Part shown: piece by piece, positions 1-6,452 of the stretch
How positions within the stretch are numbered: position 1 is the first letter of the stretch
Layout of the letters: every line of letters begins with the position of its first letter
Source of the DNA: an uncultured Lachnospiraceae bacterium
GTDB lineage: Bacteria > Bacillota_A > Clostridia > Lachnospirales > Lachnospiraceae
Reading direction: 5' to 3'
Assembly: GCA_910585855.1 (NCBI GenBank)
Contig: CAJUGZ010000069.1
Span: forward strand, 1-15,781
DNA length: 15,781 nucleotides
The notes under the pieces: model-generated
The model's input: the letters and a program-made list of their open reading frames with translations, nothing else
Told to the model about the DNA's origin: nothing
The model's database searches: none
Translations under genes and position numbers: made by a program

Positions 1-104
1 GCAGGATATGCAAAAAATTCTAGGTGTTTCCGCAGAAGCCTAAGACTTTCTAACCATTCTCCGAAGTCGCAGACAAAGGAAACGAGCAGCCCGCCTCTGG
101 CTGT
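1..104 (+). repeat. Structured intergenic repeat, copy A (cut at the left edge)
   Basis: About 100 bp here closely match 11164-11264 in the same orientation, with only scattered substitutions. The window starts inside the terminal hairpin of the element: only its right arm and A-tract are visible (about 1-16). The shared core (33-54) has the imperfect AGAAG...CTTTCT hairpin seen in the other copies, followed by CCGAAGTCGCAG at 61-72. Positions 83-104 match the right outer arm of the 11110-11270 copy with some differences. The complementary left arm is therefore predicted just upstream of base 1. Confidence 0.8.
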
Positions 105-133
105 TGACTGGATAGCGATAGAAATGATATTTT
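104..133 (+). promoter_or_regulatory. Possible sigma-A-type promoter
   Basis: TTGACT at 104-109 (5 of 6 to consensus) and TATTTT at 128-133 (4 of 6) are separated by 18 bp. It points rightward toward the gene at 615 but lies almost 500 bp away, with a strong terminator-like hairpin (316-355) in between. It could start a long leader for unit 1 or a short RNA ending near 355. This is called from sequence only and AT-rich DNA gives many such matches. Confidence 0.3.
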
Positions 134-217
134 AACAGTAAATTTTTAATCAGATAACAATAGTTTTCCCAAATGGAAGAGTGATACAGGATAGAAGTTT
201 TCTAATGTTTTTTTGTT

Positions 218-356
218 CCGAAGCCAAGAAACAGGCAGATTCTAAAATGGCAGTCTGCCTGCAGTGACTTCGGAAAAAAGTTAGAAGTTCTTAGACTTCT
301 GTTAGTAACCTAAGATTTTTTTCACATCCTGCTTCCATGCAGGGTGTGAAAAAAAA
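218..356 (-). repeat. Structured intergenic repeat, copy B (inverted)
   Basis: This copy lies in inverted orientation relative to copies A (1-104) and C (11110-11270). It folds into three hairpins. The first has an outer stem CCGAAG/CTTCGG (218-223 with 268-273) and an inner stem CAGGCAGA/TCTGCCTG (232-239 with 254-261) around a 14-nt loop. The second is AGAAGT/ACTTCT (283-288 with 295-300). The third is a 17-bp stem at 316-355. On the complementary strand the first hairpin matches 514-564, including an almost identical loop, TGCCATTTTAGAATCTG. No coding potential is seen. Confidence 0.8.
316..355. terminator. Bidirectional terminator-like hairpin
   Basis: Positions 316-332 pair with 339-355 over 17 bp, with a single G.U pair and the loop TTCCAT. 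The arms carry a T-run (316-322) and an A-run (349-356), so either strand gives a stem followed by U residues, as in a factor-independent terminator. The same hairpin with diverged sequence occurs at 11141-11180. Confidence 0.55.
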
Positions 357-427
357 GGGGCGTGTTTAGCCTGTGTATAGAAAAGGCTGTATGTTATGGT
401 TGGTAATATTGTTTTGTATGCCAGTTA

Positions 428-564
428 CAGATCGGCTGCGGGCGAATTGCGCCCCGGTCTGTCCGGTTGGATGAACCAATAGGCAGAAGTCTTAGAACTT
501 CTTGCTTTTTGGAGACCGGAACAGCAGGCGGATTGCCATTTTAGAATCTGTCGTCCGTCCGGTC
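428..564 (+). repeat. Structured intergenic repeat, copy D
   Basis: The left part is a stem-loop: 428-435 pairs with 454-461 over 8 bp, and inside it GGCG (441-444) pairs with CGCC (450-453). The right part is the shared family core. AGAAGT/ACTTCT (485-490 with 497-502) is followed by GACCGGA/TCCGGTC (514-520 with 558-564), which encloses an inner stem and the conserved loop TGCCATTTTAGAATCTG. About 60 bp here (about 488-550) match the complement of the last 60 bp of the window. The element ends about 35 bp before the ribosome binding site of the first gene. I see no convincing promoter between 356 and 614. Confidence 0.75.
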
Positions 565-614
565 ATCCTTTAAAAAATGATAAATTTAATTGCAGAAAAA
601 GGAGGAAATAAAAG

Positions 615-1001
615 ATGGGATTTGCGGTTTGTGGTGGTGCGATGTGTGCCTGCTCTTTTGGTGCGGCTCCTTCTTCGTTTATGGTGACACCAGAGAATCA
701 GGTAATGACAACGATGCCGATAGCAACAATTATGGATAATATACCGATGAAAAATATTATGCCTTTTGGGATGTGCAGTTCTCTTGCTAATCCGCAGGTG
801 GCGTCTGCAACGGCAGCCGCACTGGGGGTATTGACACCGATGCCTTGTATACCGGTTACAACAGCACCATGGACACCCGGTTCGGCAACGGTGCTGATTG
901 CAAATAAACCAGCTCTAAATCAGTCAAGCCAATTAATCTGTAATTGGGGAGGTGTGATTCAGATTACCAATCCGGGAACGACTAATATACAAGTTCCGTA
1001 A
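615..1001 (+). CDS. PAAR-like spike-tip protein (DUF4280 family)
   Basis: This 128-residue protein fits the DUF4280 (PAAR-like) family in length and motif order. An N-terminal VCGGAMCACSFGAAPS segment (5-20) is followed by a PFGMCSS motif with LANP near 50-60, a Pro/Thr-rich stretch, a W-x-PG turn near 86-89, and a C-terminal LICNWGGVIQITNPG segment. Proteins of this type are thought to sharpen the tip of the VgrG-like spike in contractile injection systems and can carry effectors. The start is firm: GGAGG lies 9 nt upstream, at 601-605. It is the first gene of unit 1 and is followed 22 bp later by the receptor gene. The several cysteines (6, 11, 13 and others) could bind a metal, as PAAR proteins do, but this is inference. 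No signal peptide is seen, as expected for an injection-system part assembled in the cytoplasm. Confidence 0.88.
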   Translation: MGFAVCGGAMCACSFGAAPSSFMVTPENQVMTTMPIATIMDNIPMKNIMPFGMCSSLANPQVASATAAALGVLTPMPCIPVTTAPWTPGSATVLIANKPALNQSSQLICNWGGVIQITNPGTTNIQVP

Positions 1002-1023
1002 GGAAAGCGGGAAGGAGAAAGAT

Positions 1024-2742
1024 ATGAAAGTACGTTTTGGGTTGCGGGCAAAATTTTTTATTATGTATCTGGTATTTGGATTGGTGATTTCATTTGGAAT
1101 GTATTTAATTGTACAAAATAGTTATGTTTCTGCAATTTATGAGAATTACTATGAAAATGCGATTGGGGTAGGAAAGCTGGCTGCAAGTGTTTTGGATGGA
1201 GATAAAGTGACGGAGTATGCACAGACATTGGAAGAGGATGAGATTTATTTTCAGTGGAAAGAGAGATTGAATAATATAAAAGAAAGTATGGGGACGTATT
1301 ATCTCTATGTTATGTATCCGATTACAGAGGAAAAGGTAATTTATATTTTGGAGGCGGAATTTACCGAGGAACAGAGGGAGAAGATTGCTGCTTCGGAAGG
1401 AATGTTGGGAGAGGAAGTAACTTCTTGGAATTCGTTTCAGGCAGCAAAAGAAGTGCTTCAGACAGGGCTTCCTAGTCAGTCGATAGAAGTGACGACTACT
1501 GTTCAGGTAGCGGATGTGGAAACATTGGGATCTGTTTATATTCCGGTAATTGATTCGAAGCAGCAGGTAGTAGCTGTAATTGGTGTGGATGTATTGATGT
1601 CGGATATTAGTGCCTATATTAAGAATACAACACAGTGGATGATTGGATCGATTGTTTTGGTTTGTTTTGTCAGCTTTGTCATTATGCTTTTTATTATTCG
1701 TTTTTCTGTTGTAAAGCCAATTAAGGTATTAGAAAAACATGCAGAGGAAATGGAAAACGGGATATTTGGAAATCAAATTGCTGTGCGGGGAAATGATGAG
1801 ATTAGTGAAATTTCCAGAGTATTTAATCGGATGAATACCAGTATTGGAAAACATTTAAATGAAGTAGAAGTGATTAATAATGCTTATTCGAAATATGTTC
1901 CTTCGGAATTGTTTCGGATGCTGGGACGTAATGTGGTAACAGATGTAAAACTGGAAGATTATACAGATCGGGAGATGATGGTTGTTTCCTATCGGATTTG
2001 TAATTTTGATGAGATTGCTAAACAGATGGATGCTAAACAGATCTTTCGTTTTATCAATCATATTTTAAATCAGGCAATTCCGATTGTTACAGAGAGAAGG
2101 GGAATTGTTGAGAAATTTGAAGAGAGCGGATTTCGGGCATTTTATATTGAGGACTGTGAAGAAAGTCTGCGTTCTGCGATTGCAGTTTGTGACAGAATGA
2201 AAAGTTTTTATGAAACTTATAGTAAAGAAGCATTGGAAACGGTATTATTGGGATTTGGAATTTCCTATGGATCGGTGCGGTTAGGAATTGTCGGACATGA
2301 TGAGCGGATGTCTGTGGTTTCATTGGCAAAGTATACGATAATGGCAGATTTTTTAAGAAGTATCTGCGAAAAATATTATGCATCTATTTTGATTACAGCA
2401 GATGCTGCTATGAAAATTGAGGGGTTTCAGGAACGATATCACAGCCGTTTTTTGGGATTTGTCTATCATTCTTATGCCCGGCGGGCGGAAAAAATTTATG
2501 ATGTCTATGATGGAGATATCGAAAGTATAAAGCAGGCAAAGAGCCGGACAAAAAAGGAATTTGAACGTGGAGTAGAATTGTTTTGTATTCGGAAGTTTGC
2601 AGAGGCAAGGACACAGTTTATAGCAGTATTAAAGCAAAACGGCAGGGATGCAGCGGCTCGGGAGTATCTTTATCTTTGTAATCAGTATTATCAGATGGAA
2701 GGAGATACTTCTGTAGAGATTTATATAGAAAAGTATGAGTAA
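1024..2742 (+). CDS. Membrane receptor: sensor domain, HAMP, degenerate class III cyclase domain, TPR-like tail
   Basis: A 572-residue membrane protein. TM1 spans about 11-30, an extracytoplasmic Cache-like region 31-204, TM2 206-225, and a HAMP linker about 227-280 (VVKPI entry, EISEISRVFNRM). Then comes a domain with the layout of adenylate/guanylate cyclases, beginning KYVPSELFRMLG (about 290-301). Its catalytic positions are lost. By alignment to the family pattern, the two metal-binding aspartates are R324 (in VVSYRICNF) and S368 (in VEKFEES), and the Asn and Arg that stabilise the transition state are I439 and F443. It is therefore probably a pseudocyclase that senses or relays conformation rather than making cAMP. 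The tail (about 520-567) looks like a TPR-type helical pair. The start has AAGGAG 6 nt upstream. Its place between the spike-tip and loader genes suggests a role in controlling the injection system (inference). The domain calls are solid; the ligand is unknown. Confidence 0.85.
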   Translation: MKVRFGLRAKFFIMYLVFGLVISFGMYLIVQNSYVSAIYENYYENAIGVGKLAASVLDGDKVTEYAQTLEEDEIYFQWKERLNNIKESMGTYYLYVMYPITEEKVIYILEAEFTEEQREKIAASEGMLGEEVTSWNSFQAAKEVLQTGLPSQSIEVTTTVQVADVETLGSVYIPVIDSKQQVVAVIGVDVLMSDISAYIKNTTQWMIGSIVLVCFVSFVIMLFIIRFSVVKPIKVLEKHAEEMENGIFGNQIAVRGNDEISEISRVFNRMNTSIGKHLNEVEVINNAYSKYVPSELFRMLGRNVVTDVKLEDYTDREMMVVSYRICNFDEIAKQMDAKQIFRFINHILNQAIPIVTERRGIVEKFEESGFRAFYIEDCEESLRSAIAVCDRMKSFYETYSKEALETVLLGFGISYGSVRLGIVGHDERMSVVSLAKYTIMADFLRSICEKYYASILITADAAMKIEGFQERYHSRFLGFVYHSYARRAEKIYDVYDGDIESIKQAKSRTKKEFERGVELFCIRKFAEARTQFIAVLKQNGRDAAAREYLYLCNQYYQMEGDTSVEIYIEKYE

Positions 2743-2782
2743 ATAATATGCAGCAGAGATGATTATTAGATTGGGTGGAAGA

Positions 2783-4831
2783 ATGAATATACGGGCTGGA
2801 ATCGGATCATTAAAGTTATATAGGTATATGGTAAAGACAGGGGTAAAACCGGAACTGTTTCATCGGTTTCAAAGTATTCTTGAAACAGGTATGGATTTGT
2901 CGGAGATAGAGTATTTTATCGAACATGCCGAACGGGATTTGGGCTGTTATCGGGAAGACGAAAAAATTTTTAAGAGAATGGAGCGGATTTTTGCGTTTTG
3001 TGGGTCAAATTTAGTAACTGTTACGGTATTTGAGTTGGCATTGTTAGAATATATGGATTCATCTTTGGATGAGCTTTTAGAGATTTTGTTTCCCGGACAC
3101 AAACAGGGGATTCGTCTGTTAGAAGCGGTAAAGATTCTTTATCCAAAAGAGGAATATTTTGACCATATAGCAGAGATTGTACCTTGTAAAAAGATATTGC
3201 CGCTGTTTTTATTAAGGGATCATGAAAATATAGAGGATCTTTTTTGTCATTATCGGGCAGATACTCGTTTGATTGCTTTTTTAAAAGGGATTGAAGATCA
3301 GTCTGTGTTTTTAAAAGGATCGGTAAAAGAGATCCAAAAAGAAACAGAGTTAGAGCCGATTTTTATTCATAAAGAGATAGCAGACAGTATAACTGATTTT
3401 GTTGGACAAAATTTTGAAAATGGATCGATTGTTTTGATTCGGGGAGAGAGAAACAGTGGAAAGCGGTTTTTAATTCAGCACTGTACAAAACGGGTTTCTA
3501 GGGATTTGCTTTTGGTTGATTTTTGGAGCTTTATGGAGGGGACAGAGAGCGAACTGCAATTAAAAAAAGAGGCTTTAATACGGGAAATGATGCTTTCACA
3601 GGCGATGCTTTGTATTTCTTGTATATCAAAACAGAATGAAGTGTTTTATAATCGGCTGATAGGTCTGCTTCAGGAAATTCTTTTTGTATTTGAAGAGTTT
3701 AAAAGAACGGATTCGATTTTTCTTACATCAGAAGAAAAGATTTCTTTGGGATTTGTTTTTGAGCAGCCAATATTAGATCTTACCGTGGAGAAATGTAGTT
3801 ACTCTGATAATTTAAAAGTGTGGGATGGATTTGTCCGGCTTTATTTGCCCAGCCCTCTTTTTTGTACTTTGGAACTTGCCGATAAACTGCCGCTTCCGGT
3901 TGGGGTGATTCAAAAGGTTGTAAAAAAAATCTCTTTTATGCCGGAACAGTATACTGATGTTTCTAATGTGGTGCGTTTATGTTATAGCTTTTTAGAAACA
4001 GAAGAAGTGTCGAGTATGAAAAAAATTGTAACGCCGTATACCATGGATACGATAAAAATAGAAGCTTCTTCAAAACGGATTCTTCAGGATATCTGTAATC
4101 AGATTCGAAATCGGATGCAGGTATTTGATACTTGGAAGATGCGGCAGATGTACCCTTATGGCAGATGTGTTTCGGTACTGTTTACCGGACCGCCCGGAAC
4201 GGGAAAGACTATGGCGGCATCTGTAATCGCCAATACCGTCAACTTGGAATTGTATCGTGTGGATTTGTCGCAGTTAGTGGACAAGTATATTGGAGAAACT
4301 GAAAAAAAGCTGGAGCATATTTTTTTACAGGCAGAGAGAAGTCATTGTATTTTATTTTTTGATGAGGCGGATTCTATTTTTGGAAAGAGAAGTGAGGTAA
4401 GTGATGCAAAAGATCGGTTTGCCAATACACAGGTAGCCTATCTGCTGCAGCGGATTGAGGAATATGATGGAATCGTGATTTTGGCTTCGAATTATCGGGA
4501 AAATATTGATAAGGCGTTTATACGGAGAATCAGTTATATTATAGAGTTTGTCAATCCTGATGCAAAGATACGCTATGAGATTTGGCGTTCACTTTTTATA
4601 GAACCTATGGAATATGAGGAGATTGATTTTGAATTTTTGGCAAGAAAATTTGAATTAAGTGGAGCGATGATAAAAAATATTGTGTTAAAAGCAGCTTTTT
4701 TTGCAGCTTCCGCAAAGGAGGCGATTACGATGCAGTGGGTATTGACAGCATTGATTCAGGAATATAGTAAATTAGGGAAAAAGATTCAAAAAGAAGAGTT
4801 AGAAGAGTATGCGTTTTGTATAGAAGAATAG
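2783..4831 (+). CDS. eCIS-type AAA+ ATPase, paralog 1
   Basis: A cytoplasmic protein of 682 residues counted from 2783. The C-terminal half is a complete AAA+ module: Walker A GPPGTGKT (469-476), Walker B ILFFDEAD (523-530), sensor-1 Asn (N570 in LASNY) and a paired arginine motif FIRRI (579-583). The N-terminal half holds a second, degraded P-loop, GERNSGKR (221-228), in which the final Ser/Thr is Arg. AAA+ ATPases of this kind are standard members of eCIS loci (Afp15/Pvc15 type) and are thought to help load or remodel cargo. I chose 2783 because GGGTGG lies just upstream; an in-frame ATG at 2759 would add 8 residues but lacks a usable ribosome binding site. The stop overlaps the ribosome binding site of the DUF4157 gene, so the two are translationally close. 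The paralog at 6453 shares the C-terminal half well and the N-terminal half poorly. Confidence 0.9.
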   Translation: MNIRAGIGSLKLYRYMVKTGVKPELFHRFQSILETGMDLSEIEYFIEHAERDLGCYREDEKIFKRMERIFAFCGSNLVTVTVFELALLEYMDSSLDELLEILFPGHKQGIRLLEAVKILYPKEEYFDHIAEIVPCKKILPLFLLRDHENIEDLFCHYRADTRLIAFLKGIEDQSVFLKGSVKEIQKETELEPIFIHKEIADSITDFVGQNFENGSIVLIRGERNSGKRFLIQHCTKRVSRDLLLVDFWSFMEGTESELQLKKEALIREMMLSQAMLCISCISKQNEVFYNRLIGLLQEILFVFEEFKRTDSIFLTSEEKISLGFVFEQPILDLTVEKCSYSDNLKVWDGFVRLYLPSPLFCTLELADKLPLPVGVIQKVVKKISFMPEQYTDVSNVVRLCYSFLETEEVSSMKKIVTPYTMDTIKIEASSKRILQDICNQIRNRMQVFDTWKMRQMYPYGRCVSVLFTGPPGTGKTMAASVIANTVNLELYRVDLSQLVDKYIGETEKKLEHIFLQAERSHCILFFDEADSIFGKRSEVSDAKDRFANTQVAYLLQRIEEYDGIVILASNYRENIDKAFIRRISYIIEFVNPDAKIRYEIWRSLFIEPMEYEEIDFEFLARKFELSGAMIKNIVLKAAFFAASAKEAITMQWVLTALIQEYSKLGKKIQKEELEEYAFCIEE

Positions 4832-4843
4832 GAGGCATGGCTT

Positions 4844-6187
4844 ATGGGATTGGTTTACAGTAAAATACAGGAAAAAGAAGCAGATGATGCCCGCAGAAAA
4901 TTTGCACAGAGTACGGATGTGGTAGGGGATATGAGCCGGGCATACGGAAATGATTTTTCTAAGGTCAATATTCATCATGATAAAAATGCAGATAACATTG
5001 CAAGCAGCTACGGGCATGACGCAGTTGCAGGGAAAAATGATATTTATTTTTCAGAGAGCAGCTATGATATGAGCGATGTGAAAAGCAGAGGTCTGCTGGC
5101 TCATGAACTGCACCATACTACACAGACGCAGGCAGGGACAGATGCGGTTCAGGGAGGCGATATTGAATTAAGCCAAGATGAGGTCAATAACAGCCGGTTT
5201 TATGGTGCAACCTTTGCACGTATGGGACAGATGATGGGGCTGCATGTGGATGTAGAGGGAAAAACAGGAAGCAGTAATGTGATGAAACAAAGTGTGGATA
5301 ATCTAAATAAACGTATTGGTATTGACGGTAATGCATTTAAAAGGGGAACGTTAGAGCCGATTCGCAGAATGGTGTTTCAGGCAGTTTTTGAAAATGCACC
5401 TGCTTCGCAAGATTTAGAAGCAAAGGAATGGGGGCAGTGGTTAAAAGAACCAAGCCGTATGGGTGCTTTATTTATGCCAGAGCTAAATAGTGAAATATGT
5501 CGAAGAGATCGAAAATTAGATAAAGAGGATAAGCAGCCGGCATCTGAAAAAGAAACGATTCCATCAACCGAACAGGAAGAAAATGTAGAAAAGATAGATA
5601 ATGAAAAAAAGAGAATTTATATTGGGGATGCAAAGCGAATGGATGATTTATCACATTGGATTAATAGTGGACAAAAGCGAACAGTGGGTGAAGAGGAATA
5701 TGATATTTATTGGGGGCAGGAAGGTTATGGTGTAGATTCTGGAAATGAGGTAGAAGATAATTATCATACTTGGACGCCGGAGCTAAAGACGATTCATCAG
5801 AAAATTTTAAATAAGGAGGCTTATTCTACGGGAGAGGGGTATGAAGATTTTAAGAGAGCCGCACGAAAAAAATATTGGAATAAAAAGGATGAAAAGGCAC
5901 AGGCATTTACTGATAAAGTAAAACAAGAAACAGGGCTTTGGGTTCAAATATCGGTGCAAAATCGATTTTTCCGTCTGACTAGTTTAATGGGATTAGATTT
6001 TTTTAAACAAAGAGGGAATACAGTGCAGTTTGCCAGAGATAATGATCAGAAGAATTTTACAGAGGGCAGAGTAAATCGGGTGATTACAGATTCTGAGTGG
6101 GCACATGCAAATCGTATGGGATATGTGGGGGAGAATGTGCATCAAGTGGGGAATCAGGATCGCTTTAAATTAAGGCAGACAAATTAG
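4844..6187 (+). CDS. DUF4157-domain (HELHH) eCIS cargo/effector candidate
   Basis: A 447-residue protein with no signal peptide. Residues about 15-105 match the DUF4157 pattern: an FSKVNIHHD segment, a KNDIYFSE segment, then LLAHELHHTTQTQAG with the zinc-protease-like HELHH at 87-91. DUF4157 is known as a marker domain of proteins coded near eCIS loci and is regarded as a cargo or leader domain. A middle region follows, then a charged Lys/Glu linker (about 222-256), then a C-terminal domain (about 257-447) I do not recognise. It has several aromatic motifs, including YDIYWGQEGYG, NRFFRLTSLMGL and SEWAHANRMGYVGENVHQVG. By architecture the C-terminal part is the likely toxic payload, but no known enzyme signature is visible. 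The start has GGAGG at about 4830-4834. It lies 12 bp after the AAA+ gene and is the last gene of unit 1, followed at once by the folded element at 6190. Confidence 0.82.
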   Translation: MGLVYSKIQEKEADDARRKFAQSTDVVGDMSRAYGNDFSKVNIHHDKNADNIASSYGHDAVAGKNDIYFSESSYDMSDVKSRGLLAHELHHTTQTQAGTDAVQGGDIELSQDEVNNSRFYGATFARMGQMMGLHVDVEGKTGSSNVMKQSVDNLNKRIGIDGNAFKRGTLEPIRRMVFQAVFENAPASQDLEAKEWGQWLKEPSRMGALFMPELNSEICRRDRKLDKEDKQPASEKETIPSTEQEENVEKIDNEKKRIYIGDAKRMDDLSHWINSGQKRTVGEEEYDIYWGQEGYGVDSGNEVEDNYHTWTPELKTIHQKILNKEAYSTGEGYEDFKRAARKKYWNKKDEKAQAFTDKVKQETGLWVQISVQNRFFRLTSLMGLDFFKQRGNTVQFARDNDQKNFTEGRVNRVITDSEWAHANRMGYVGENVHQVGNQDRFKLRQTN

Positions 6188-6189
6188 AT

Positions 6190-6360
6190 GGGGGACGCCG
6201 AAAGCCGAAGGGAATGCTATTCCGGGCCCGCTTGCGCTTAGCATTTCCTACTTTTTATAGCGGACACATAAGACACTAAAATACAGCAATACAGCGTCTA
6301 AGTGCCAACGGGAAATGATGACCCTGCATAGCACTCCCTTCGGCTTTTGGCTGTGTATCC
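6190..6360. repeat. Folded intergenic element F with inverted-repeat ends
   Basis: Directly after the stop codon lies GGGGGACGCC (6190-6199), the same ten bases that open the repeat at 15711. A 24-nt arm at 6197-6220 pairs with 6328-6351, with 22 exact pairs and one wobble. Inside it, ATGCTA (6214-6219) can instead pair with TAGCAT (6239-6244), and AGTGC (6301-6305) can pair with GCACT (6331-6335), giving a branched alternative fold. No open reading frame is seen. It fills most of the 265-bp gap between units 1 and 2. It may act as a terminator or processing structure, or may be a small mobile palindromic element. Confidence 0.65.
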
Positions 6361-6402
6361 CGGAATGAAAAAGGTTAAGTGTTGATAGGAATTAACTGGT
6401 TT

Positions 6403-6431
6403 TTGAGTGGTGCTGTTACAAGAAATATGAA
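6403..6431 (+). promoter_or_regulatory. Possible promoter of unit 2
   Basis: TTGAGT (6403-6408) and TATGAA (6426-6431) are separated by 17 bp and end about 20 bp before the start codon at 6453. The position between the folded element and the next ribosome binding site fits a unit promoter. Both boxes are 4 of 6 to consensus, so this is only a candidate. Confidence 0.35.
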
Positions 6432-6452
6432 AATAAAGAAAGGGGAATGTAG

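Noticed and set aside
1..356. CRISPR array
   Set aside because: The repeats are few, diverged, in mixed orientation and unevenly spaced; they are hairpin elements, not direct repeats with spacers.
1024..2742. Active adenylate/guanylate cyclase
   Set aside because: The fold and N-terminal motif fit, but both metal aspartates and the catalytic Asn and Arg are missing, so an active cyclase call is not supported.
2759..2782. Upstream ATG at 2759 as start of the first ATPase
   Set aside because: There is no usable ribosome binding site before it, while 2783 has GGGTGG just upstream. The choice changes only 8 residues.
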